Below, piece by piece: positions 23,541 through 31,726 of a stretch of 64,000 nt of DNA; position 1 is the stretch's first letter; each line of letters begins with the position of its first letter. Made by a program: the position numbers and the translations under genes. Below the pieces are notes generated by a model. That model saw only the letters and a list, made by a program, of their open reading frames with translations, was not told the DNA's origin and ran no database searches. This stretch comes from RGIG3102 sp964507095 (GTDB lineage: Bacteria; Bacillota; Clostridia; Oscillospirales; Ruminococcaceae): the NCBI GenBank assembly GCA_964507095.1, contig CAZDOS010000003.1:1-64000 (forward strand). Reading direction: 5' to 3'.

Positions 23541-25934
23541 TCAAGACCTCAGGAAAACATTTATGGATGCCAGATTGTCCAGTATGGCTTTCATAAGGCT
23601 TTCTGCGATATCGTCGGTGAGAGTAGCCGTCCTGTCCCTCAACACGAGAGCGTAAGCCATGCTCTTCTTGCCCGGCTCGATATGCTCTCCTCTGTAGACG
23701 TCAAACAGCTTGACGCTCTCCAGCTTGTCGCCGCAGCTTGCCTTGATTATGTCGATTATCTGCCCGTTGGTGACAGCCTCGTCGCAGACGACGGCTATGT
23801 CTCTGGTCAGAGCAGGGAATCTTGCCAGCGATACATACTCGTGCACTCCCTTGAGATGCTTGAAGAGGATATCGGAATTGATGTCGGCGACACAGACCTT
23901 TGTCTTGATGCCGTAGTTGTCAAGAACTATCGGATGGATCTCTCCGATGACACCGATCTTTTCTCCGTCGACATATATGTCGGCACAGCGTCCCGGATGA
24001 TATGTTCCGCCCTCAGAATTTCTCTCGAACCTGATGTCTTCTATGTCGAGGCTCCAGATGAGTTTTTCGATGGCGCCCTTCAGATAGAAGAAATCCTTTC
24101 CCTTTCCGTAGCAGCTCATGATGAACTTCTTCGGTTCATCAGGCAGCACATTCGGATCTTCCTTCGGCCAGTATTCTGTAGCGTACTCGAACAGTGAGAC
24201 ATTGTCTACTCGGGCGTTATAGTTTCTGGCAACGACCTGCATCATGGACGCTACCGCTGTTGTCCTCATGATGGAGGTGTCCTCACCGAGAGGGTTGGAT
24301 ATGACGACAGGCTTTCTGAGCCATGAGTCCCGAGGGATGTTCAGCAGGTCGAAATTCTTCGGTGAGTAGAAAGTGAACGTCTCTATCTCATAGAAGCCGT
24401 AACCCAGGAGAGCGTTGATGACTCTCTTCACAAAGGTCTGCTCCGGTGTCGGCCTTGCCTGAGCCTTGCCGCCCATCATCGTAGAAGGGATCTTGTCGTA
24501 GCCGTATGCCCTTGCGATCTCTTCAGCTATGTCGTTGTCCTGCGTGACCTCGAACTGGGCGATGTCATATCTGTCGGTAGGAGCGGTGACGATATCGTCA
24601 TCACTGACCTTTATATCGAATCTGTCGAGCATGTCGACCATCTCCTGCCTGGAGAGATCCGTTCCAAGTATCCTATTGACTCTCTGCCAGTCGAACTTGA
24701 ACTGTCTGGGAAGTCTCGGGTTCGGATATACATTGATGTATCCGTCTATTAGGTCGCCGGCATCCAGCTCCTTTACCAGCTTGAGCGCCATGAACAGAGC
24801 CTTCTGGCACACGTCAGGATTGAGGCCCTTCTCGTATTTCGTTGACGCCTCTGTTCTGAGTTTGAGTATGTTTGATGCATTTCTTACTGAAGGACCATCG
24901 AACATTGCCGACTCGAACACTACCATGTTGGTGTGCTCATATACGCCTGAGTACTCGCCGCCCATGATGCCTGCTATTCCTATCGGGCCTTTCTCGTCCG
25001 CGATAAGTCCGACTTCAGGCGTCAAATCTCTTGTGACGCCGTCAAGAGTCATGATGCTCTCGCCTTCATCGGCTCTTCTTACTATTATGTGACCGCCGTT
25101 TACATACTTATAGTCAAAGGCATGCATCGGCTGTCCGTAAAGCACCATCACATAATTGGTGATGTCGACTATGTTGTTTATCGGTCTGATTCCGCACATC
25201 CTGAGCCTTTCCCTCAGCCACTTCGGGCTTTCCTTGACTCTGACATTCTTTATCATTCCTCCGCAGTAGCGAACACAGTAGTCCGGTGCAGCTATGTCGA
25301 CCTTTAGAAGATCGTGGATGTTTCCCTCTCCCCTTATCTGCTCAGCAGCAGGCTCTGTATAAGGTACCTTGAAGGCGGCAGCAGCCTCTCTTGCAAGTCC
25401 TGTTATTGACAGGCAGTCAGGGCGGTTAGGAGTGATCTCGAATTCCACGGAATAGTCATCCATGTAAAGCGCCTTTGCGGCATCTGTTCCGAGAGGCCAT
25501 TCCTCATCCAGCACCATAATGCCGTTTTCGATTGCATTCGGGAAGTCGTGTGTCGTGAGCCCGAGCTCGGAAAGCGAGCAGAGCATACCGTTGGACTCAA
25601 TTCCTCTGAAATCGCTCTTATGGATCTCCTTGCCTCCCGGCAGGACTGAACCGTCCAGTGCCACAGGGATCAGGTCGCCCTCCTTGAGGTTCTGAGCTCC
25701 CGTGACTATCTGAAGCACTTCCTTGCCGACATTTACCATGCAGACCAGGAGGTGGTCGGAATCGGGATGCTTTGTTATGCTGTCGATCCTGCCTATGACT
25801 ATGTTCTTCATGTGGTCGGCTTCTCTGTCGAACACTTCGACCTTCTGGCCGATCATGGTCATCTTGTCGCTGAACTCCTGTATGGTGCAGTCGATAGGCG
25901 CGTATTCTTTTATCCAGTCTAATGAAATCTTCAT
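23541..25934 (-). CDS. pheT: Phenylalanyl-tRNA synthetase beta subunit
   Basis: A 797-residue beta chain of the alpha2-beta2 enzyme. It has an N-terminal tRNA-binding (EMAP-like) domain with VIGRIDSITKHPDSDHLLVC, the B3/B4 editing domain, B5 (about 400-470) and a C-terminal ferredoxin-fold anticodon-binding domain (about 700-797; FPALTRDIAVVCDE). ATG 25934 has AAAGGAGAAG before it. It follows pheS by 13 bp and shares its T-box control. Confidence 0.97.
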   Translation of the reverse strand: MKISLDWIKEYAPIDCTIQEFSDKMTMIGQKVEVFDREADHMKNIVIGRIDSITKHPDSDHLLVCMVNVGKEVLQIVTGAQNLKEGDLIPVALDGSVLPGGKEIHKSDFRGIESNGMLCSLSELGLTTHDFPNAIENGIMVLDEEWPLGTDAAKALYMDDYSVEFEITPNRPDCLSITGLAREAAAAFKVPYTEPAAEQIRGEGNIHDLLKVDIAAPDYCVRYCGGMIKNVRVKESPKWLRERLRMCGIRPINNIVDITNYVMVLYGQPMHAFDYKYVNGGHIIVRRADEGESIMTLDGVTRDLTPEVGLIADEKGPIGIAGIMGGEYSGVYEHTNMVVFESAMFDGPSVRNASNILKLRTEASTKYEKGLNPDVCQKALFMALKLVKELDAGDLIDGYINVYPNPRLPRQFKFDWQRVNRILGTDLSRQEMVDMLDRFDIKVSDDDIVTAPTDRYDIAQFEVTQDNDIAEEIARAYGYDKIPSTMMGGKAQARPTPEQTFVKRVINALLGYGFYEIETFTFYSPKNFDLLNIPRDSWLRKPVVISNPLGEDTSIMRTTAVASMMQVVARNYNARVDNVSLFEYATEYWPKEDPNVLPDEPKKFIMSCYGKGKDFFYLKGAIEKLIWSLDIEDIRFERNSEGGTYHPGRCADIYVDGEKIGVIGEIHPIVLDNYGIKTKVCVADINSDILFKHLKGVHEYVSLARFPALTRDIAVVCDEAVTNGQIIDIIKASCGDKLESVKLFDVYRGEHIEPGKKSMAYALVLRDRTATLTDDIAESLMKAILDNLASINVFLRS

Positions 25935-25947
25935 GTTGCTTCTCCTT

Positions 25948-26967
25948 TTAGAACTGTGACAGGAAGCGCATGTCATTCTCATAGAGCAAGCGCAAGTCAT
26001 CGATGTTGTACTTCATGAGTGTCAGTCTTTCAAGTCCGAATCCGAATGCGAAAGCCTGGTACTTCTTGGAATCCACTCCGCAGTTCTCCAGGAATATTGG
26101 GTTAGTGACACCGCAGCCGAGGATCTCTATCCAGCCTTCCCCCTTGCAAACAGGGCATCCCTTGCCCTTGCACTTGAAGCAGGTCATATCCATTTCGGCA
26201 GACGGCTCCGTATATGCAAAGTGGTGCGGACGGAACCTTGTCTGGGTCTCCGGACCGAACATCTTCTTGACGAACACCTCAAGAGTTCCCTTAAGGTCAC
26301 CGAAGGTGATGCCTTCCTGAACGATGAGCCCTTCTATCTGATGGAATATCGGTGAATGGGTCGCGTCTATCTCATCGCTGCGGTAGACCCGTCCAGGTGC
26401 GATGATCCTGAAAGGAGGCTCGAGTGTTTCAAGAGCTCTTGCTTCCATCGGAGTTGTCTGTGTCCTGAGCAACACGTTGTCGGTGATATAGAAGGTCGCC
26501 TGTGTATCTCTTGCCGGGTGGCTCTTAGGCATGTTCAGCTTTGTGAAGTTATAGTCGTCATACTCTACTTCTGGTCCTTCCATCACGTCAAATCCCATTC
26601 CGAGGAAGATCTCCTTGAACTCGTCAAGCACCAGGTCAAGAGGATGTCTCTTGCCCATGGCAAATTCTGTTCCCGGAAGCGTTATGTCGATGACTTCCTT
26701 CTCGAGCTGCTTTTCAAGGAGCTCTTCGTTGACGGCTCTTATCTTCTTTTCCAGTGCCTCATCGATGTCTGCCCTGACCTCATTCGCCAGAGCACCCATC
26801 ACCGGACGCTCCTCTGCAGAAAGCTTGCCCATCTGTTTGAGTATCGATGTGACCTTTCCTTTCTTGCCTGAGAAACGAACTCTGATCGCATCGAGCTCAG
26901 GAAGCGTGTCTGCGGCTTCGATCGCAGCAAGAGCTTCTCTTTTGATCTCTTCCAATTGCTCTCTCAT
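25948..26967 (-). CDS. pheS: Phenylalanyl-tRNA synthetase alpha subunit
   Basis: A 339-residue class II catalytic subunit. An N-terminal coiled coil (1-85) precedes motif 2 (FRIIAPGRVYRSDEIDATH) and motif 3 (FGFGLERLTLMKY); FKCKGKGCPVCKGEGW is a Cys-rich insert near 250 that could bind zinc, as in some bacterial PheS proteins. ATG 26967 follows AAGGAG; the in-frame extension upstream runs through the T-box and is rejected. First gene of pheS-pheT. Confidence 0.97.
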   Translation of the reverse strand: MREQLEEIKREALAAIEAADTLPELDAIRVRFSGKKGKVTSILKQMGKLSAEERPVMGALANEVRADIDEALEKKIRAVNEELLEKQLEKEVIDITLPGTEFAMGKRHPLDLVLDEFKEIFLGMGFDVMEGPEVEYDDYNFTKLNMPKSHPARDTQATFYITDNVLLRTQTTPMEARALETLEPPFRIIAPGRVYRSDEIDATHSPIFHQIEGLIVQEGITFGDLKGTLEVFVKKMFGPETQTRFRPHHFAYTEPSAEMDMTCFKCKGKGCPVCKGEGWIEILGCGVTNPIFLENCGVDSKKYQAFAFGFGLERLTLMKYNIDDLRLLYENDMRFLSQF

Positions 26968-27027
26968 TTTTCTTTTTCTCCTTATGAAAAAATGTGGTTT
27001 TTCGGGCGAAAGGACTTCACATGAGAA

Positions 27028-27257
27028 TAAATAAAGCCCCCGCCCCAAAAGGGACGAAGGCATAACTCCGTGGTACCACCCTAATTTTTGCCAAATAAGC
27101 AAACACTCATTGTCACGGTAACGGTGTGGGCCGGCCGCAGCTACTGTGATTTCACCTGGCTCCTCCCAAGGGAACTTCACATCGGTCAGACTGCGCCATT
27201 TCACCGTCCGGCGCTCTCTTTTCCAGTCCAAACTCGAGGCTACTTTCCTTGTTCATT
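27028..27257 (-). promoter_or_regulatory. T-box riboswitch of pheST
   Basis: On the minus strand the leader carries the T-box core AGGGTGGTACCACGG (27068-27082), preceded by a long stem I. A TTC (27172-27174) in the sequence GATGTGAAGTTCCC fits a phenylalanine specifier codon. The core is followed by a terminator stem (27036-27061) and TTTATTTATT. Uncharged tRNA-Phe should favour antitermination and raise pheS-pheT expression. Confidence 0.93.
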
Positions 27258-27271
27258 GGATTTACCTGCTT

Positions 27272-27300
27272 ATTTTAACACCATGTTCTTTTTTTTGCAA
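27272..27300 (-). promoter_or_regulatory. Promoter of pheST
   Basis: Minus strand TTGCAA (27295-27300), 17-bp spacer, TAAAAT (27272-27277), just before the T-box. The -35 hexamer is palindromic and also serves the opposite promoter. Confidence 0.6.
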
Positions 27301-27323
27301 TACCAAGACAAATATGGTATATA
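27295..27323 (+). promoter_or_regulatory. Promoter of acpS
   Basis: Plus strand TTGCAA (27295-27300), 17-bp spacer, TATATA (27318-27323), about 30 bp before acpS. The -35 hexamer is shared with the divergent pheST promoter. Confidence 0.55.
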
Positions 27324-27353
27324 TATTTACATACCGCATAGGGAGGACAGATG

Positions 27354-27749
27354 ATGTATTCCATCGGCATCGACATGACGACGATCTCCAGAATCAAAAA
27401 GAGCCTTGAAAAAGGCTCATTTGCAGCGCATGTCTTTTCCGAGAAGGAACTTGAAATGTTCTTTTCGGAACAAAAGCCGGCCTACAGGAGCCTGGCAGCT
27501 AATTTTGCCGCCAAAGAGGCTCTCGGAAAGGCTCTCGGGACAGGTGTGAGAGGTTTTTCTCTCAACGAGGTCTCCGTACTGAGAAACGAAGCCGGCATGC
27601 CTTATTTCGAATTCAGCGGAAGGGCCGCCGACATCATGCTCAAGGGCGGTTACAATGCTACCGTCTCCCTCTCCCATGAGGGTGACAGCGCCATAGCCGT
27701 AGTCCTTCTGGAGGAAGGACCCAAAGTAAAGCCTTTGAAGGCTCTGTAG
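27354..27749 (+). CDS. acpS: Holo-[acyl-carrier-protein] synthase
   Basis: Attaches 4'-phosphopantetheine from CoA to acyl carrier protein. This 131-residue protein is slightly long for the family because of a C-terminal tail. It has IGIDMTTISRI (metal-binding Asp), FSEKELEMF, and NFAAKEALGKALGTG (catalytic Glu-Ala-Lys region), then SLSHEGDSAIAVV. Two adjacent ATGs (27351, 27354) follow GGGAGG; the second has better spacing. It diverges from pheST and ends in a terminator overlapping its stop codon. Confidence 0.95.
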   Translation: MYSIGIDMTTISRIKKSLEKGSFAAHVFSEKELEMFFSEQKPAYRSLAANFAAKEALGKALGTGVRGFSLNEVSVLRNEAGMPYFEFSGRAADIMLKGGYNATVSLSHEGDSAIAVVLLEEGPKVKPLKAL

Positions 27750-27787
27750 GATCTCTTAAGGAAATCTACAAGCCTTTTAGTTTTTTT
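27738..27787 (+). terminator. Terminator of acpS, overlapping its 3' end
   Basis: AAGGCT (27738-27743), TGTA and GAT pair with ATC, TACA and AGCCTT (27771-27776) in one imperfect stem, followed by TTTAGTTTTTTT. The stem begins inside the last codons of acpS. Confidence 0.6.
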
Positions 27788-27810
27788 GATCACAACATAC
27801 CGGAGGAAAC

Positions 27811-29115
27811 ATGGAGAAGAAGATATTTGCAGGAAGCGTAGTGACTTCCGAAAGCTTTGAAAGGCTTAAGGTCTATGACAGACGGTTTGTGACCGTCGAA
27901 GACGGAATAATCGAAGGGATCTACGAGGACCGGACTGATATTCCGGATTCTTTCAGGCATGTACCTGTCTCTGACTACGGAACAGACATCATAATTCCTT
28001 CCTTCTCCGATCTCCACATCCATGCCCCTCAGTATGCTGAAAGAGGAGTAGGAATGGACTGTCTCCTCTTTGACTGGCTCAACAACTACACCTTCCCTCA
28101 GGAGTCCAAATTCTCCGACAGGGAATATGCCAAGGTCATATATGCACAGGTAATTAGAGATCTCATCCGAAACGGCACCACGCAGGTCAACCTTTTCTCG
28201 ACTATCCACAGAGAATCCGATGACCTGCTGTTCGACATGCTGAAGAAAAGCGGCATATATGCGTATTCGGGCAAGATCAACATGGACATGAACTCTCCGG
28301 ACTATTATGTCGAAACCACCGAGGCTTCCCTGTACGAGACCGAGAAATTCCTTTCCGAGCACCCCTTCGATGCCCGGCGGAGAGTAAAGCCGATCCTCAT
28401 ACCGAGATTTGCTCCGACATGCTCCGAAAAGCTGCTCAAGGGTCTCGGCGACCTGGGCAAGAAGTACAGGGTCGGTCTGCACACGCATCTTGTCGAGTCC
28501 AAGGCAGAAGCGGCATGGGCGCGGGAACTCTTCCCGCAGTACAGAAGCGACGGAAGGATCTATGAGGAGTGCGGTCTTCTCGAGGGAGGTGTCAACATTT
28601 TTGCCCATGTGATCTTCCCTACCGATACGGAATACAGGATACTCAAGGACTATAACTGCATCTCCGTACACTGCCCGGATGCCACGACAAACATAACTGC
28701 AGGCATCATGCCTGCCACCGACCTTATAAAGGCAGGTCTGAACGTATCCATCGGAACGGACGTGGGAGGCGGTCACTTCATGGGAATATACAGGCAGATA
28801 GGCCGTGCCGTACAACTTTCCAAGATGAAAGAGTTCTATGAGGAGGGTTATGACAGGCTGTTGTTTGCTAATGCCTTCTATATGGCCACCGTTAACGGAG
28901 GATCCGCTTTCGGTAAGATAGGCAGGATAGAGCCGGGTTACAGGTTCAATGCCCTTGTATTAAGCGGCATGCAGGACCGGGGCTACAGACTGCCGGTCAT
29001 AGAGTGTGTCGAGCGTTTCTGCTATATCGGTGATGACAGAAATATCTCCCACAGATTCGTGGACGGAAAGGAACTTGATTCGGAAAAGGTCTTCAGTTCT
29101 CTCCTGGAAATCTGA
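27811..29115 (+). CDS. guaD: Guanine deaminase-like amidohydrolase
   Basis: A 434-residue member of the cytosine/guanine deaminase branch of amidohydrolases. Metal and substrate motifs: SDLHIHAPQYAERG near 67, DWLNNYTFPQESKF (typical guanine-deaminase segment), HTHLVESKAE near 227, FAHVIF, HCPDATTNI and IGTDVGGG near 311. Guanine deamination yields xanthine for purine salvage or catabolism. The NITAG where typical enzymes have NLFLG hints at shifted specificity. ATG 27811 follows CGGAGG. No purine genes adjoin it. Confidence 0.85.
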   Translation: MEKKIFAGSVVTSESFERLKVYDRRFVTVEDGIIEGIYEDRTDIPDSFRHVPVSDYGTDIIIPSFSDLHIHAPQYAERGVGMDCLLFDWLNNYTFPQESKFSDREYAKVIYAQVIRDLIRNGTTQVNLFSTIHRESDDLLFDMLKKSGIYAYSGKINMDMNSPDYYVETTEASLYETEKFLSEHPFDARRRVKPILIPRFAPTCSEKLLKGLGDLGKKYRVGLHTHLVESKAEAAWARELFPQYRSDGRIYEECGLLEGGVNIFAHVIFPTDTEYRILKDYNCISVHCPDATTNITAGIMPATDLIKAGLNVSIGTDVGGGHFMGIYRQIGRAVQLSKMKEFYEEGYDRLLFANAFYMATVNGGSAFGKIGRIEPGYRFNALVLSGMQDRGYRLPVIECVERFCYIGDDRNISHRFVDGKELDSEKVFSSLLEI

Positions 29116-29129
29116 TACAGACAAAAATA

Positions 29130-29168
29130 GCCGCAGGTCGCTTTTGGCGCCTGCGGTATTTCTTTTTT
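29130..29168 (+). terminator. Terminator of the guanine deaminase gene
   Basis: A GC-rich stem (GCCGCAGG-x-CGC at 29130-29141 with GCGCCTGCGGT at 29147-29157, one wobble and one bulge) is followed by a T-rich tail with seven consecutive T residues. Confidence 0.82.
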
Positions 29169-29174
29169 TGACTG

Positions 29175-29534
29175 TCACATCCTGACCTTGCCGTCACTTA
29201 GCTTACTCACGATAATGCGGCTCTTTTCTTCCATGTCGTTTACCAGGCTTGTTATGGCCTCGTGATAATCCGATATGGCCGCATACTGATCTGCCATTGC
29301 ACCGTACAGACCAAACCATCTGGCAGCTTTCCTTATGCTGCCTTCCGCATCCTCTGGTGTCAGCGATATGTCTATGTCCTTTTCTTCAAGAGCACCCCAC
29401 ATCTCATCGATTATCCCCAGGGAAAACAGCTCTCCGTTGACTTTGGAAAGCACATCTTTCGACCTGCTGAAGAGGATCCCGTGGTATATGCTGCAACCCT
29501 TGTTGTTTTCAATAGGTAGTTTATAGCACTTCAT
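29175..29534 (-). CDS. Small protein of unknown function
   Basis: A 119-residue soluble, largely helical protein, beginning MKCYKLPIENNKGCSIYHG, with ARWFGLYGAMADQYAAIS in the middle. No family recognised. ATG 29534 is 9 nt from AAGGAG; an ATG six bases earlier is too close to the ribosome site. The open frame continues far upstream but overlaps the divergent metallophosphoesterase region and lacks ribosome signals. Confidence that it is real rests on its ribosome site and clean boundaries. Confidence 0.6.
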   Translation of the reverse strand: MKCYKLPIENNKGCSIYHGILFSRSKDVLSKVNGELFSLGIIDEMWGALEEKDIDISLTPEDAEGSIRKAARWFGLYGAMADQYAAISDYHEAITSLVNDMEEKSRIIVSKLSDGKVRM

Positions 29535-29661
29535 CGTCATTGTCTCCTTATGGCTAAAGTATACTTTACCCTCTGCATTCTTGCAACATGAACAGGTTTG
29601 TGTACACCCCGGCGGGGCTTGTGATATACTTAATGTATCAAACAAAGGAGGGCCGCTGATA

Positions 29662-30537
29662 ATGATCGATCTTTTAATGTCTGTCCATCCGGCCGTTCTC
29701 CTTGTCTTATTGCTTGCTGCAGCCGCCTTTCTCTTCTGGCAGGACAACGGCCTCAGGGTCACGGAATACACCGCCAGCTTTTCCGATCTGCCCGAAGCGT
29801 TTGAGGGATTTTCCATAATGCAGGTATCTGATTACCATAATGCGTCGCTTATGGAGGACAAGATCGTTTCGGCTACGACCCTTGCAAAACCTGATATGAT
29901 CGCCATAACGGGCGACCTTGTCGACAGCAGACATACGAACATCCCGGCCGGTCTCAGACTGGCTGAGAAGCTGTCAAAGATATCGCCTATCTACTATATT
30001 CCGGGCAACCATGAGGCGAGGATAGCCGAGTACCCTTCGATAAGAGACACACTGGAAAGCTACGGGATAACCGTTCTTGAAAACAGGACTCAGCTTCTGG
30101 TGCATAAGACACGGCACATAACTCTGATCGGTCTCCTTGACCCACGCTTCTACGGTCTTCCGAAAAGCGAAAGGCAAAAGGGAAAGACTGACAAGCTCGG
30201 AAAATACTATATACGGGAACTGAACAGGCTATCTTCATCAGTTCAGGGCTTCAGTCTTCTTCTTGCCCACAGACCGGAATTCATGCCGGAATACTCGCAG
30301 GCATATATAGATCTTGCTCTTACCGGACATGCTCACGGCGGACAGTTTTCCATACCTTTTACGGATATAGGGGTGTACGTCCCGAACCAGGGACTGTTTC
30401 CAAAATACACCGCAGGTCTGAAAAAGGAAGGACGCACTGTCGGGATAATCAGCAGAGGCATCGGAAACTCTTCATTTCCTTTCAGACTGTTCAACAGGCC
30501 GGAGCTCGTGAAGATAACCCTGAAAAAAGATGAATGA
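29662..30537 (+). CDS. YkuE-like membrane-anchored metallophosphoesterase
   Basis: A 291-residue calcineurin-fold phosphoesterase with one N-terminal membrane segment (about 10-30). All metal motifs are present: SDYHNA, GDLVDSRH, GNHEAR, LLAHRPEF and GHAHGGQF. YkuE and relatives act at the outer membrane face; a phospholipid-headgroup or UDP-sugar substrate has been proposed for the family, unproven here. ATG 29662 follows AAAGGAGG. A terminator ends it. Confidence 0.92.
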   Translation: MIDLLMSVHPAVLLVLLLAAAAFLFWQDNGLRVTEYTASFSDLPEAFEGFSIMQVSDYHNASLMEDKIVSATTLAKPDMIAITGDLVDSRHTNIPAGLRLAEKLSKISPIYYIPGNHEARIAEYPSIRDTLESYGITVLENRTQLLVHKTRHITLIGLLDPRFYGLPKSERQKGKTDKLGKYYIRELNRLSSSVQGFSLLLAHRPEFMPEYSQAYIDLALTGHAHGGQFSIPFTDIGVYVPNQGLFPKYTAGLKKEGRTVGIISRGIGNSSFPFRLFNRPELVKITLKKDE

Positions 30538-30542
30538 CAAAA

Positions 30543-30572
30543 AAGTGCCATGGCTAAGCCATGGCACTTATT
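30543..30572. terminator. Bidirectional terminator between phosphoesterase and ferredoxin
   Basis: A 12-bp perfect stem (AAGTGCCATGGC at 30543-30554, complement at 30558-30569) with A-rich left and T-rich right flanks, serving both convergent genes. Confidence 0.85.
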
Positions 30573-30592
30573 CGATTCTACTCTATATGCAA

Positions 30593-30766
30593 TTATTCTG
30601 CAGGCTGAGCAGCACCTGTTGGGCAAGCATCTGCGCAAGAACCGCAATCGATGCAAGCATCAGCATCGATAACATACTTGCCGTCGCCTTCTGAGATAGC
30701 GCCTACCGGGCAGCCATCTGCGCATGCGCCACACATAATGCAATCATCTGAAATCATGTAAGCCAT
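30593..30766 (-). CDS. 2[4Fe-4S] ferredoxin
   Basis: A 57-residue clostridial-type ferredoxin. Two cluster motifs are visible: CIMCGACADGCP and CIDCGSCADACP (CxxCxxCxxxCP twice), each followed by a short turn. It is the low-potential carrier expected to take electrons from pyruvate:ferredoxin oxidoreductase. ATG 30766 has GGAGGTAAATGAT before it. Monocistronic and divergent from the HTH-desulfoferrodoxin gene 260 bp away. Confidence 0.95.
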   Translation of the reverse strand: MAYMISDDCIMCGACADGCPVGAISEGDGKYVIDADACIDCGSCADACPTGAAQPAE

Positions 30767-30995
30767 ATCATTTACCTCCGTACAATTTGCCTTCGTTTCC
30801 CGACCTGTTGAAAGATTCAGGATACGTCATATCTCTATCGGTGATTAGTTTAACATACAACATGTGTAAATTCAATGTATATTTATTATCAAATTCTTAC
30901 GGGAAATTCGTCGAATTAATTAGTCTCCGCTCTGCTCCGTAAATCGTCACCAAACAGCCGTTTCAACGTTGCGTGGATAGATTTTCCGCTTTGGT

Positions 30996-31007
30996 AATGG
31001 TACCATT
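30996..31007 (+). promoter_or_regulatory. Palindrome before the HTH-desulfoferrodoxin gene
   Basis: A perfect 12-bp palindrome AATGGTACCATT lies 20 bp before the start codon, over the likely promoter or leader. It is a candidate operator for the XRE domain encoded just downstream. The -35/-10 elements around it are weak. Confidence 0.4.
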
Positions 31008-31027
31008 TGATCAAGGAGGTGATCGCC

Positions 31028-31612
31028 ATGGATAGATATGTCACCGGATCCATCATCAAAAAGCTTCGCGAAGACAGGAACATGACACAGGAACAGCTGG
31101 CGGAACGCATATATGTCAGCAGTAAGGCTGTCAGCAAATGGGAGACCGGACACGGTTTCCCAGATGTGAGTCTGCTTGAACCTCTTGCAAAAGCCCTGGG
31201 GATATCCGTTATCGAACTGCTGTCGGGTGAGGATATCCAGAACGGAAACCGATCTTCGAATATGGCTAAAAGCAGGTTCTATGTCTGCCCTGTATGCGGA
31301 AATGTCATACAAGCCACAGGAGAAGCAGTGATAAGCTGCTGTGGAATAACACTTCCTCCTGCTGAAGCAGAGGAGGCAGACGAGGATCATTCCATTCATT
31401 CGGAGACCGTGGACGGCGAGTATTATGCGAAAGTCGAACACCCTATGACCAAGGATCATTACATTTCTTTCCTCGCCGCCGTATCTGACAACGGAATACA
31501 GTTCGTAAAGCTGTTTCCGGAGCAAAGCGCTGAGGCATATTTCAGGATCAGCCGAGTCAAAAAGCTGTTTGCATACTGCAACAGGCACGGACTGTTCCGG
31601 ATAAAGCCTTGA
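31028..31612 (+). CDS. XRE-type HTH regulator fused to a complete desulfoferrodoxin (2Fe-SOR)
   Basis: A 194-residue fusion. Residues 1-65 are an XRE/Cro HTH (KKLREDRNMTQEQLAERI, then SKAVSKWETG). Residues 84-108 are a desulforedoxin FeS4 domain, YVCPVCGNV and SCCG (Cys87, 90, 104, 105). Residues 115-194 match superoxide reductase, with ligands in EDHSIH (His121), EHPMTKDHY (His138, His144) and YCNRHGLF (Cys184, His187). All five ligands of the Fe(His4Cys) centre appear present, so the protein may bind DNA and sense or remove superoxide or peroxide. ATG 31028 follows a complete AAGGAGGTGATC site. Confidence 0.88.
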   Translation: MDRYVTGSIIKKLREDRNMTQEQLAERIYVSSKAVSKWETGHGFPDVSLLEPLAKALGISVIELLSGEDIQNGNRSSNMAKSRFYVCPVCGNVIQATGEAVISCCGITLPPAEAEEADEDHSIHSETVDGEYYAKVEHPMTKDHYISFLAAVSDNGIQFVKLFPEQSAEAYFRISRVKKLFAYCNRHGLFRIKP

Positions 31613-31651
31613 TGCATTTTCACTCACATGAATAAAGCTTTCAGCAAAAGA

Positions 31652-31684
31652 GGCGTCCGTTTATATAAAACGGACGCCGTCTTT
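31652..31684. terminator. Bidirectional terminator between HTH-SOR and ricT
   Basis: An 11-bp perfect stem (31652-31662 with 31668-31678; GGCGTCCGTTT) with a T-containing tail on the plus strand, placed between convergent genes. Confidence 0.75.
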
Positions 31685-31726
31685 ATTTATTGTTTCATTT
31701 GATATCGATTTATCGGTATCGGGCAA

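Noticed and set aside
29535..29816. Upstream extension of the 119-residue protein gene
   Set aside because: It overlaps the leader and start of the divergent metallophosphoesterase gene, and AAGGAG supports the internal ATG.
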